From assembly GCA_035533215.1 (NCBI GenBank), contig DATLUG010000017.1, positions 33,315-97,314 on the forward strand: DNA of 64,000 bases. Direction: 5' to 3'. A program made the translations under genes and the position numbers. The DNA is from DAHUZL01 sp035533215 (GTDB taxonomy: Bacteria; Chloroflexota; Dormibacteria; Aeolococcales; Bog-877). Below the pieces are notes generated by a model that was not told the origin of the DNA, did no database searches, and was given only the letters and a program-made list of their open reading frames with translations. Positions 33,697 through 41,965 of the stretch are shown here, one piece after another (the stretch's first letter is position 1; each line of letters starts with the position of its first letter).

Positions 33697-34967
33697 CCGG
33701 CCGCCGCCCCCGCCGCCAGGGTCGCCGCCACCCGGTCGGGCGCGTCCGCCACCGCCACCCGCTCCTGGCGCTGGGCGCGGAGGTCGCGCACGGTGACGGT
33801 CGCGTCCCGGAGCTCGTCGTCGCCGAGCAGGCAGGCCACCGCCGCCCCCTGCCCGTCCGCCCCCCGCAGCTTGGCCCGGGCGCTGCGCGGCCCGACGTCG
33901 GCGACGACGACGAGGCCACGGCCGCGCAGCGCTGTCCCCAGCCGGATCGCGGCCGCCACCGCGGCGGCGCCGATGCTGCAGACGGCGACGGTCCCGGACC
34001 CGTCCGCGGGCGGCATCCCGGTGAGCAGGGCGATCCGCTCCAGCCCGGCGGCGAAGCCCACCCCGGGCGCGTCCGGGAAGCCCAGGGTGGCGAGCAGGCC
34101 GTCGTAGCGGCCGCCGCCGAGCAGAGCGTTCTGGGCGCCCTCCAGGCTCTGGTGCCAGACCTCGAAGGTGGTGCGGACGTAGTAGTCGAGCCCCCGCACC
34201 AGCTGCGGCTCAACCTGGTAGGGGATGCCGTACGCGCGCAGCCCGGCCTCCACCCGGGCGAGGGCGTCCCGGCAGGCGGGGCAGAGGAACGCGGCGATCT
34301 GGGGCCCGGAGGCGAGGATGGCGCGGAGGGAGGCGTCCTTGCTATCGAGGAGGCGGAGCGGGTTGCGCCCCAGCCGCTCCCGGTCGAGGGGCGCCAGCCT
34401 GTCCCGGTGCGGAGCGAGGTGGGCCAGCAGGGCGGCCCGGAAGAGCGGCCGGCAGGTCGCGTCCCCGATGCTGTTGAGCGCCAGGGTGGTGCCCTCGATC
34501 CCCAGCCGCCGGAGCCAGTCCCAGGCCACGGCGATCACCTCGGCGTCGAGCTCGGGGTCCGCCTCGCCGATCGCCTCCACCCCGAGCTGGTGGAACTGGC
34601 GGAAGCGGCCCCGGCCGGGGCGATCGTGTCGGAACATCGGTCCCGCGTAGGCGAGCCGCACCGGCCGGGGCGCCTGCCGCAAGGAGCTCTCGGCGAAGGC
34701 CCGCAGCACCGCCGCGGTCCCCTCCGGGCGCAGGCTCACCGAGCGCCCGCCCAGGTCGGTGAAGGTGTACATCTGGTGGGTGACGATGTCGGTGGTGTCC
34801 CCCACCCCACGGGTGAAGAGCTCGGTCGGCTCGATCACCGGGGTCGCGATCTCCCCATAGCCGAAGGCGCGCGCGACCGCCAGCCCCGCCTGCTCCGCCC
34901 GGCGCAGTCGGGGGAGATCCTGGGGGAGCCAGTCGGCGGTGCCGCGCAGGCGCTGGACGGCGGTCAT
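33693..34967 (-). CDS. hisS: Histidyl-tRNA synthetase
   Basis: HisRS, 424 residues, class II. Visible blocks are RLRGTADWLPQDLPRLRRAE, the motif 1 region EIATPVIEPTELFTRGVGDT, motif 2 LAYAGPMFRHDRPGRGRFRQ followed by FHQLGVEAIG, the His-specific LVRGLDYYVRTTFEVWH and GGGRYDGLL, and motif 3 GVGFAAGLERIALL, with a C-terminal anticodon-binding domain. It lies 30 bases after rel and overlaps aspS by four bases; rel-hisS-aspS is a common order. Confidence 0.95.
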   Translation of the reverse strand: MTAVQRLRGTADWLPQDLPRLRRAEQAGLAVARAFGYGEIATPVIEPTELFTRGVGDTTDIVTHQMYTFTDLGGRSVSLRPEGTAAVLRAFAESSLRQAPRPVRLAYAGPMFRHDRPGRGRFRQFHQLGVEAIGEADPELDAEVIAVAWDWLRRLGIEGTTLALNSIGDATCRPLFRAALLAHLAPHRDRLAPLDRERLGRNPLRLLDSKDASLRAILASGPQIAAFLCPACRDALARVEAGLRAYGIPYQVEPQLVRGLDYYVRTTFEVWHQSLEGAQNALLGGGRYDGLLATLGFPDAPGVGFAAGLERIALLTGMPPADGSGTVAVCSIGAAAVAAAIRLGTALRGRGLVVVADVGPRSARAKLRGADGQGAAVACLLGDDELRDATVTVRDLRAQRQERVAVADAPDRVAATLAAGAAAG

Positions 34968-34997
34968 CGGTCCCGCCAGTCTACGGGCGCGGCGATC

Positions 34998-37145
34998 TCA
35001 GCCGGTCTCGCGGGCCACCGTGTGGACGTCGCGGATCGCCTCCAGCTTCTCCAGCAGCCGGCTCAGCTGGGTGAGGCTCGCGATCTCCACCACCGTGGAG
35101 ATGACGGCGGTGTGATCGTCGGTCACCTCCACCGCCGCCCCGCTGAGGTTCACCCGGCTCTCGGCGATGACGGTGGCGACGTCGCGGAGCAGCCCGGTCC
35201 GGTCCCAGCCCTCGATCTTGAGCGCGACCGGGAAGACCTGGCGGGCGGCCTCGATCCACTCCACCTCGACCAGCCGCTCCGGCTCGTGCCCGTGGCGCAG
35301 GTTGCTGCAGGAGGCGCGGTGCACACTCACCCCCCGGCCCCGCGTGACGTAGCCGCGGATCGCCTCCCCCGGCACCGGCTTGCAGCACTGGGCGAGGGTG
35401 GCGAGCACGTTGTCGACCCCCCGCACCCGCACCGCGTCCTGGCCGGCGGGACGGGAGACGATCGGGATGGTGAGACGGGGGACGGGCCCGGTCTCGCCGT
35501 CCCCGTCGTCGCGGGCGGCCCAGCGCAGCACCACCGTGCGGGGGCTGAGCTCCCCGTAGCCGATGGCAGCGAGGAAGTCGGGAAGCTCCTGGTAGCGCAG
35601 CTCGCGGGCGGTGTCGGCGAGGCGCTCGACCGGAACCTGGCTCAGGCTCTGCCCCCGCAGCCGGCGCAACTCGCGCTCCAGCAGCTCCCGCCCACGGGCG
35701 ACGTTCTCCTCTCGCCGCTGCCGCTTGAACCATTGCCGGATCTTGTCCCGGGCGCTGCTGGTCTTGACGAAGTTGAGCCAGTCCCGGCTGGGTCCGTGGC
35801 GCTCGGAGCGGGTGGTGAGCACCTCCACGATGTCGCCGTTCTCCAGCCGGTGGTCGAGCGGCACCATCCGGGAGTTGACCTTGGCCCCCAGGCAGCGGTG
35901 GCCGACGTCGGTGTGGATGCGATAGGCGAAGTCGACCGGGGTGGACCCCGCCGGCAGCGAGCGCACCTCCCCCTTGGGGGTGAAGACGAAGACCTCGTCG
36001 GGAAAGATGTCCAGCTTGACGTTCTCGACGAAGCGCTCGGCGTCGAGCATCTCCTTCTGCCACTCCAGCAGGGCCCGCAGCCAGGAGAAGCGCTCGTCCA
36101 GGCGGGGGTCGCCGGCCGACGACTCCTTGTAATGCCAGTGGGCGGCGATCCCCTCCTCGGCGGTGCGATGCATGGCGGCGGTGCGGATCTGGATCTCCAT
36201 CGGCTCGCCACCGGCCCCCACCACGGTGGTGTGGAGCGACTGGTAGCCGTTGCCCTTGGGCATCGCGACGTAATCCTTGAACCGACCCGGGATCGGCTTC
36301 CAGAGGGTGTGCACCACCCCGAGGACCCCGTAGCAGCTCCGCACGTCCTCGCAGACGATCCGGATCGCCACCAGGTCGTAGATCTCCTCCAGCGACTTGC
36401 CGTGCTGCTGCATCTTGCGAAGCACGCTGGCGGCGTGCTTGGGGCGACCGTTGATGTCGGCGCGGATGCCGGCCACCGTCAGCTCCCGCTCCAGTTCCGT
36501 GCCGGCCTGCCCGAGCACCTGCTCCAGCTCCTTGCGGCGGGAGGCGATCGCGCCGGTGACCGCCTCGAAGCCAGCCGGGTCCAGCACCGCCAGGGCCAGG
36601 TCCTCGAGCTCCGCCTTCATCTGCCACATCCCCAGCCGGTGCGCCAGCGGCGCGTAGATGTCGAGGGTCTCCTGGGCGATCCGCTGCCGCCGGTCGGGGG
36701 CCAGCGGGCTGATGGTGCGCATGTTGTGGAGCCGGTCGCCGAGCTTGATCAGGACCACCCGGAGGTCCTCGGCCATGGCGATCAGCATCTTGCGGATGTT
36801 CTCGGCCTGGGCCTGGCCCTCGGGCCGGGCGTGGATGCGGCCGAGCTTGGTGACGCCCTGCACCAGCTTCTCGACCGTCGGCCCGAACTGCTCGCGCAGC
36901 GTCTCGGCGGTGACCTCGGTGTCCTCCAGCACGTCGTGGAGGAGCGCCGCCGCCAGGGCGTCCGCGTCCAGGTGGAGGTCGGCGAGAGTTGCCGCCACCG
37001 CCTCGGGATGGACCAGGTAGGGATCGCCGGACAGGCGCAGCTGGCCCTGGTGGGCCCGGGCGGCGAGGGCGTGGGCGCGCCCGACCCGCTCCCGCTCCGC
37101 GGGAGCCAGATAGGTGAGGCGGGTCGCGAGCGGGCCGGCGTCCAT
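34998..37145 (-). CDS. rel: Bifunctional (p)ppGpp synthetase/hydrolase Rel
   Basis: Long RSH protein of 715 residues controlling the stringent response. Order of domains: HD hydrolase (YLVHPEAVAATLADLHLDAD, AAALLHDVLEDTEVTAETL, LIKLGDRLHNMRTI), synthetase (DINGRPKHAASVLRKMQQHG, IYDLVAIRIVCEDVRSCYGV, RFKDYVAMPKGNGYQSLHTT), TGS (DEVFVFTPKGEVRSLPAGST), a helical and zinc-finger-like CC region (LATLAQCCKPVPGEAIRGYV), and ACT. The HD site is intact and the synthetase loop is of the RFKD type, so both activities are expected. The ATG follows a TAGAAT box by twelve bases. Confidence 0.95.
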   Translation of the reverse strand: MDAGPLATRLTYLAPAERERVGRAHALAARAHQGQLRLSGDPYLVHPEAVAATLADLHLDADALAAALLHDVLEDTEVTAETLREQFGPTVEKLVQGVTKLGRIHARPEGQAQAENIRKMLIAMAEDLRVVLIKLGDRLHNMRTISPLAPDRRQRIAQETLDIYAPLAHRLGMWQMKAELEDLALAVLDPAGFEAVTGAIASRRKELEQVLGQAGTELERELTVAGIRADINGRPKHAASVLRKMQQHGKSLEEIYDLVAIRIVCEDVRSCYGVLGVVHTLWKPIPGRFKDYVAMPKGNGYQSLHTTVVGAGGEPMEIQIRTAAMHRTAEEGIAAHWHYKESSAGDPRLDERFSWLRALLEWQKEMLDAERFVENVKLDIFPDEVFVFTPKGEVRSLPAGSTPVDFAYRIHTDVGHRCLGAKVNSRMVPLDHRLENGDIVEVLTTRSERHGPSRDWLNFVKTSSARDKIRQWFKRQRREENVARGRELLERELRRLRGQSLSQVPVERLADTARELRYQELPDFLAAIGYGELSPRTVVLRWAARDDGDGETGPVPRLTIPIVSRPAGQDAVRVRGVDNVLATLAQCCKPVPGEAIRGYVTRGRGVSVHRASCSNLRHGHEPERLVEVEWIEAARQVFPVALKIEGWDRTGLLRDVATVIAESRVNLSGAAVEVTDDHTAVISTVVEIASLTQLSRLLEKLEAIRDVHTVARETG

Positions 37146-37157
37146 CGGGTGCAGCGC

Positions 37158-37163
37158 ATTCTA
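37158..37163 (-). promoter_or_regulatory. -10 box TAGAAT of rel
   Basis: TAGAAT ends twelve bases before the rel ATG, implying a leader of only a few bases. It separates rel from the gntR gene that ends just upstream. Confidence 0.45.
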
Positions 37164-37197
37164 GATCGAGATCGCCCCGTCCCCGCCGGGGCCCGGC

Positions 37198-37944
37198 TCA
37201 GCCGGCGCCCGCTCCCAGCACCTCCAGGCGCGATCCCAGCCGGCCCCCATGGGCGGCGGCGCGGTGCTCGCGGTCGACCGCGGCGATGCAGGCCTGCGCC
37301 TCGGCACGGATGTGGGCGTGCATGGCGCGGGCGGCGCGCAGCGGATTGCCCTGGGCGATGGCGTCCGCCACCCGCCGATGCTCGGCCCAGGCGCGGGCCA
37401 CCCGCTCCGGCGCGGCCAAAGTGCCCGCGGCCCGATAGCGGTCGATGTGGTTGCGCATGTGGTGGATCACCTCCTGGCAGCGCCGGTTGCCAGCCAGCTG
37501 GGCGAGGTGGTCGTGGAAGACGTCGCCGTGCCGGAGCGCCTCGTCGGGCTCCAGGCTGAGCCGGCTGAGCCGGTCGAGCAGGTCGATGAGGGCGTGGACG
37601 TCGTGGACGGTGGCCCGCTGGGCGGCCTGGCGGGCCGCCATCGTCTCCAGGGCCAGCCGGACGTCGTAGAGCTCGCGGACGTCTTGGGGGTCGATGCCGG
37701 CCACCACCAGCCCGCCGCTGGGCAGGCGCTCCACGAACCCCTCCGCCTCCAGCACCCGCAGTGCCTCCCGTACCGGGGTGCGGCTGACCGACAGGCTGAC
37801 CGCCAGCTCCGGCTCCAGCAGGCGGGTCGAGGGGGCCAGCCGGCGCTGGATGACGGCGTCGCGGAGCAGGCGGTAGATCGCCTGGCCCGCCGACTCGCGG
37901 CGGATCTGGATGGGCTCGCCGAGCGCGGACCCCAAGTGGCTCAT
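37198..37944 (-). CDS. GntR-family regulator (FCD subgroup) next to the HMG-CoA-lyase-like gene
   Basis: A 248-residue regulator. The N-terminal winged helix has AIYRLLRDAVIQRRLAPSTR and the recognition segment VSRTPVREALRVLEAEGFVE. The C-terminal FCD domain (LYDVRLALETMAARQAAQRA, HGDVFHDHLAQLAGNRRC, HRRVADAIAQGN, RAARAMHAHI) has the Asp and three His residues that normally bind a metal and an organic acid. ATG at 37944 preceded by AGGAGGTG, overlapping the lyase stop by four bases. The palindrome TGGTATACCA upstream of the lyase gene is its most likely operator, giving autoregulation. Confidence 0.9.
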   Translation of the reverse strand: MSHLGSALGEPIQIRRESAGQAIYRLLRDAVIQRRLAPSTRLLEPELAVSLSVSRTPVREALRVLEAEGFVERLPSGGLVVAGIDPQDVRELYDVRLALETMAARQAAQRATVHDVHALIDLLDRLSRLSLEPDEALRHGDVFHDHLAQLAGNRRCQEVIHHMRNHIDRYRAAGTLAAPERVARAWAEHRRVADAIAQGNPLRAARAMHAHIRAEAQACIAAVDREHRAAAHGGRLGSRLEVLGAGAG

Positions 37945-38942
37945 CGTGGCACCTCCTGTAGCCGGGACACCCCCGGCGGGGTCGTCTGCAGCGCGGGCAG
38001 GGCGGCGCGTCCCGCCTCCAGCACCCGCGCGGCGGTCCCGTACCCGGCCGCGTAACTGGCCCCCGGCGCGCCCAGCAGGCGCTGGACCACGCCACCGAGG
38101 TCGGCGATCGCCGCGGGGTCGATCCCGGTGGTCGCGCCGACCGACTCGAAGAGCGCCACCAGGTCCTCGGTGGCGACGTTGCCGAGCCGGGCCGCGGCCA
38201 GCGGCATGGTGATGCCGCTGCCGATCCCTCCCACCGATCCGTCGAAGCGGTCGACGCCAGCCTCCAGCGCGGCGAAGGCGGAGGCCAGGGCGAAGCCGCC
38301 GAGGTTGTGCAGGTGGAGGCCGAGGCTCAGCTGGGGGAAGCGGGACCGCACCGCCAGGCACCGCTCGCGGACCAGGCCCGGCCCGGCCAGCCCCACGCTG
38401 TCGGCCAGCACCACCTCGGTGACGCCGCAGGCGGCCACCCGGTCGAGCAGGTCGAAGAGCCTCGACTCGCCGATGAGGCCCTCGTAGGGGCAGTGGAACG
38501 CGGTGGCGACGCCCACCGCCAGCTCCGCCCCGGCCCGACTCGCCCGCTCGGCGACGCGGGCGAGCTCGGCGAGGCCGTCGGCGACCGACCGGTTGGCGTT
38601 GAGCCGCTCGTAGGTCTCGCTCAGCACCACCAGGCCCACCAGCTTGGCCACCCCGCAGTCGAGCGCGCGCTCGGCGCCGCGCAGGTTCGGCACCAGCGCC
38701 CGCAGCACCGCCCGGTGGGGACGGCCCAGAACCGTCTGCGCCACCAGCTCGGCGTCGGCCAGGCTGGGGATCACCCGGGGATGGGCGAAGCCGGTGATCT
38801 CGATCTCCGGCACGCCGGCGGCGTCGAGGGCGGCGATGACGGCGACCTTGTCGTCGGTGGTGGGCATCCGCCAGCCGCCCTCGTGACGGAGCGCCTGCAG
38901 CCCGTCGCGGGCGAAGACGTCGGCGACCGTGACCGACGTCAT
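37941..38942 (-). CDS. HMG-CoA lyase-like DRE-TIM aldolase with altered active site
   Basis: A 333-residue TIM-barrel enzyme of the HMG-CoA lyase/isopropylmalate synthase family. RDGLQ (12-16) and VATAFHCPYEGLIGES match HMG-CoA lyase closely. Two active-site elements differ: the metal motif normally HxHD reads HLHN (210-213), and the loop that carries the catalytic Cys (GGCPYA type) reads GIGSGITMP (239-247) with no Cys. The protein is therefore probably an aldolase-type lyase for a different CoA ester, or a non-CoA substrate. It is coupled to gntR downstream and follows the Liv-type binding protein gene after 170 bases. Confidence 0.8.
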   Translation of the reverse strand: MTSVTVADVFARDGLQALRHEGGWRMPTTDDKVAVIAALDAAGVPEIEITGFAHPRVIPSLADAELVAQTVLGRPHRAVLRALVPNLRGAERALDCGVAKLVGLVVLSETYERLNANRSVADGLAELARVAERASRAGAELAVGVATAFHCPYEGLIGESRLFDLLDRVAACGVTEVVLADSVGLAGPGLVRERCLAVRSRFPQLSLGLHLHNLGGFALASAFAALEAGVDRFDGSVGGIGSGITMPLAAARLGNVATEDLVALFESVGATTGIDPAAIADLGGVVQRLLGAPGASYAAGYGTAARVLEAGRAALPALQTTPPGVSRLQEVPR

Positions 38943-38979
38943 CGCCCCGTCATCCGTCTCACGCTCGCCACCTGCAGGC

Positions 38980-38989
38980 TGGTATACCA
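38980..38989. promoter_or_regulatory. Palindromic operator TGGTATACCA
   Basis: A perfect 10-base palindrome 37 bases upstream of the lyase ATG. It matches the usual form of FadR/FCD-type GntR operators and includes a possible minus-strand -10 box (TATACC), so binding would block transcription. It is the only such AT-rich perfect palindrome noticed in this 170-base gap. Confidence 0.55.
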
Positions 38990-39112
38990 CACCGCCGCCG
39001 CCGATCCGCCCGCGGCCCCGGCCACCGCCCTTCTCCGGGCGGCCCGAGCGGCCGCGGATGGGGAGGACGGCCCCGGGCCGCCCTCCCTCGCGCTGCCAGC
39101 TCGGCCCGGCTC

Positions 39113-40372
39113 TCAGTGCCGGTACATCGCCGCCTGCTGATTGGTGGTCACGGTGTAGATCTTGCGCAGCTTGCCGCCCCTCGTCCATCCCTCCACCGTG
39201 AGGGGGGTGAAGACGTTGTGGTAGCGGTTGAAGTCCTCGTTGCCGCTGGCCCCCTGGTAGTTGATCTTGCGGTGGGCCTTGATCAGGCGGACGCAGGTCG
39301 CGTAGGTGAAGCACTGGGTTCCCGGCGGGTTGCTGACCTTGGTCACGTCCTTGACCCACACCTTGGCGTTGGTGGTGTTGGCCAGGGTGATCGCCAGCGC
39401 CGGGATCACCACCGCGTCGTACATCGCCTCGGTGGCCGGCAGCGGCTTGCTGGTGTGCCACACCTGCTCGTAGGCCTTGAGGAAGACCTTGTAGGCGGGG
39501 GCGTCGACGGAGGCGCCGGTCATCCCGGTGAGCCACCTGGAGGCGAACTTGAGACCCATCGCCTGGGCCAGCTGGATCGCGGTCCCGGTGTCGCCGGTGA
39601 TGAAGTGGACGTTGAGGTGGCCCTCCTCCTGGAGGTTGCCCGACAGGGTGCTCATCTCCGCCGGGGTGGCGTGGAAGAAGACGCAGCTGGGGTGAGCGCC
39701 GAAGACCTTGGCGACCTCGGTGAGGTAGGAGGTGGCGTTGGGCTCCAGCTTGAGGCTGGCCACGATCTTGCCGCCGTTGTGGGTGTAGGCCGACACCAGC
39801 GGGGGAACCTCGTCCTGCGCGTTGGTGGAGTCCTCGTACATCAGCCCCGCCCGGCGGCAGTGGAGCACGTTGAGGGCGTAGAAGGCCTCGCTGGCCAGCA
39901 GGCTGCTGTCCGACGGGAACATCCGGAAGACGTACGGGTAGTTCATGTGGTCCAGCGATGTGGTCCCCCCCTCCATGAAGTCGGGGAGGTTGGAGGCCCG
40001 GAAGAACTTGATCACCCCCAGGATCTCCAGCGACGACGGCCCCACCACGAAGTCGGGGCTGTGGGTGAGCAGGGCGTGGTAGGCCGGGACCGCGTCGACC
40101 GGGTCTCCGGAGGTGTCCTCCAGCACCGTGGCGATCTTCATGCCCAGCACGCCACCGGCGTTGTTGACCGCCTTGACCCCGGCCGCCGCCCCGTGGGTGA
40201 ACCACTCGCCGACGAATGCCTCCGCCCCGGACATCGGCATCAGCTCCCCGACCGTCAGGGTCTTGGCCGCGTGCGCCCGCGGCGCCCGCGCCGCCGCCAC
40301 CCCGCCCAGCGAGGTGAGTGCAACTGTCGCGGCGACCGCCCCCAGGACGGCCGCTGCCCGCTTTCCTCTCAC
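39113..40372 (-). CDS. Liv-type ABC transporter substrate-binding protein
   Basis: A 419-residue periplasmic-binding-protein type I of the branched-chain amino acid/amide family (Peripla_BP_6). The first 36 residues are a Sec signal peptide ending at AHA-A, with no lipobox Cys, so it is probably secreted or anchored by other means. LTVGELMPMSGAEAFVGEW and GAAAGVKAVNNAGGVLGMKI are family hallmarks, as is PDFVVGPSSLEILGV. The GTG is preceded by AAGGAGGA. It is the last transporter gene, 68 bases after livF. The ligand is unknown; neighbours suggest an organic acid rather than an amino acid. Confidence 0.88.
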   Translation of the reverse strand: MRGKRAAAVLGAVAATVALTSLGGVAAARAPRAHAAKTLTVGELMPMSGAEAFVGEWFTHGAAAGVKAVNNAGGVLGMKIATVLEDTSGDPVDAVPAYHALLTHSPDFVVGPSSLEILGVIKFFRASNLPDFMEGGTTSLDHMNYPYVFRMFPSDSSLLASEAFYALNVLHCRRAGLMYEDSTNAQDEVPPLVSAYTHNGGKIVASLKLEPNATSYLTEVAKVFGAHPSCVFFHATPAEMSTLSGNLQEEGHLNVHFITGDTGTAIQLAQAMGLKFASRWLTGMTGASVDAPAYKVFLKAYEQVWHTSKPLPATEAMYDAVVIPALAITLANTTNAKVWVKDVTKVSNPPGTQCFTYATCVRLIKAHRKINYQGASGNEDFNRYHNVFTPLTVEGWTRGGKLRKIYTVTTNQQAAMYRH

Positions 40373-40440
40373 GCTCTGTCCTCCTTGTCGTCTGGGTCCG
40401 GCGGCCGGGCGAACCCCGGCCCGCTCCGGCCCGTCCGTGA

Positions 40441-41199
40441 CTAGATCGGTCGCGTCGGTTGTTCGTCCGCCGGCTCCAGGACACCGCGCCCGGCACCGCC
40501 CAGGAAGAGGGCGGTGAGGTCGTGCCGCCGCACCTCCTCGGGGGTGCCCTGGAGGCGCACCCGTCCCGCCACCAGCACGTAGACCCGGTCGCTGTGCCGC
40601 ATCGCCAACTCCACGTTCTGCTCCACCACCATCACCGCGGTGCCGGCCTTGGCCATCCGGCCCACCTGCTCCCAGACGGTGCCCACGTACTTGGGGGCGA
40701 GCCCGGCGGTGGGCTCGTCGAGCAGCACCACCTTGGGCGAGAGCATCAGCGAGCGCGCCATCCCGAGGATGTTCTGCTGGCCGCCGCTGAGGCTTCCCGC
40801 CTTGGCCCTCGGGCTGCGCGCCAGGTCCGGGAAGATCGCCAGCACCTCGTCGATCCGCTGGCGCAGGTCGACGGCGGCGGCGAAGCCGCCGATCTCGAGA
40901 TTCTCGGTCACCGACATGCTGGGAAAGGTGTTGCTCACCTGGGGAACGTAGGCCATCCCGCTGCGGGCGACCCGGTGCGGCGGCCAGCCGCTGACGTCGA
41001 GGCCGTCGACGACGACCCGCCCGGTGGTGTGGCGCAGGAGACCGAAGACCCCCTTGAGAAAGGTGGACTTGCCGGCCCCGTTGGGGCCCACCAGCACCAC
41101 CACCTCGCCAGAGCTGGCCGCCATCGACACGTTGGAGACCACCGGGACCGATCCGTAGCCGGTGGTGACCCCCTCAGCCTGCAGCGCGCTCAACGACAT
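40441..41199 (-). CDS. livF: Liv-type ABC transporter ATPase (LivF)
   Basis: ATP-binding subunit of 252 residues. Walker A is VGPNGAGKSTFLKGVFGLL, the signature LSGGQQNILGMARSLM, Walker B VVLLDEPTAGL and the His switch region VVEQNVELAM. The ASCVPQ-like Q-loop reads MAYVPQVSNTF. This set and its length identify LivF. The final 15 residues are an acidic tail. It overlaps livG by 26 bases, so the two are co-translated. Confidence 0.92.
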   Translation of the reverse strand: MSLSALQAEGVTTGYGSVPVVSNVSMAASSGEVVVLVGPNGAGKSTFLKGVFGLLRHTTGRVVVDGLDVSGWPPHRVARSGMAYVPQVSNTFPSMSVTENLEIGGFAAAVDLRQRIDEVLAIFPDLARSPRAKAGSLSGGQQNILGMARSLMLSPKVVLLDEPTAGLAPKYVGTVWEQVGRMAKAGTAVMVVEQNVELAMRHSDRVYVLVAGRVRLQGTPEEVRRHDLTALFLGGAGRGVLEPADEQPTRPI

Positions 41200-41965
41200 C
41201 GCCTCCCAGGTAGGCGCCCACCACCTCGGGGTTGGTGCGCAGCTCGGCCATCACCCCGGTCGCCAGGGTGCGGCCCAGCGCCATCACCACCACGTGGTCG
41301 CAGCTCTGCTCCACGAACTCCAGGTTGTGCTCCACCAGCAGGAAGGTGATGCCGCCCTGGCGCAGGCTCTCGATGTGGGCGGCGAGCTGCTCGGTGAGGG
41401 CCGGGTTGACCCCCGCCATCGGCTCGTCGAGGAGCAGCATCTTGGGTTGGCTCATCACCGCCCGGGCCAGCTCCAGGAGTCGCTTCTGGCCGCCGCTGAG
41501 GGTGACGGCGTACTCGTTGCGCATGGCGTAGAGCCCGAAGGTGTCGAGGGTGTCGAGCGCGCGTGCCACCAGCTTGCGGTCCTGCTGCCGTCCCACCGAG
41601 GGGCGCAGGAGGGCATTCCAGAGCTGCTCCCCCTGCTGCCCGGGGGCCGCCACCAGGAGGTTCTCCAGCACCGTCAGCTGCGCCCACTCGCGGGAGATCT
41701 GGAAGGTGCGCACCAGCCCGCGGGCCGCGATCCGGTGGGGCGGCCAGCCGCTGATGTCGGTGCCCTCGAACAGGACCCGACCCCCATGCAGGGGCAGCGC
41801 CCCCGCCACCAGGTTGACGAGGGTGGTCTTGCCCGCCCCGTTGGGACCGATCAGCGCCGCCAGCATCCCCTTTTGGATGGCGAAGCTGCAGCCATCGACC
41901 GCCTGCAGCCCGCCGAAGTGGCGGACGATGGCGTCGACCTCCAGGATCGGGGTGTCAGTCGGCAT
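41174..41965 (-). CDS. livG: Liv-type ABC transporter ATPase (LivG)
   Basis: ATP-binding subunit of 263 residues: VRHFGGLQAVDGCSFAIQKG, Walker A IGPNGAGKTTLVNLVAGAL, Q-loop VRTFQISREW, signature LSGGQKRLLELARAVM, Walker B MLLLDEPMAGVNP and VEHNLEFVEQSCDHVVVM. The RHFGGL opening and the DEPMAGVNP box are typical of LivG. ATG overlaps livM by 11 bases. Confidence 0.92.
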   Translation of the reverse strand: MPTDTPILEVDAIVRHFGGLQAVDGCSFAIQKGMLAALIGPNGAGKTTLVNLVAGALPLHGGRVLFEGTDISGWPPHRIAARGLVRTFQISREWAQLTVLENLLVAAPGQQGEQLWNALLRPSVGRQQDRKLVARALDTLDTFGLYAMRNEYAVTLSGGQKRLLELARAVMSQPKMLLLDEPMAGVNPALTEQLAAHIESLRQGGITFLLVEHNLEFVEQSCDHVVVMALGRTLATGVMAELRTNPEVVGAYLGGDVVERAAG

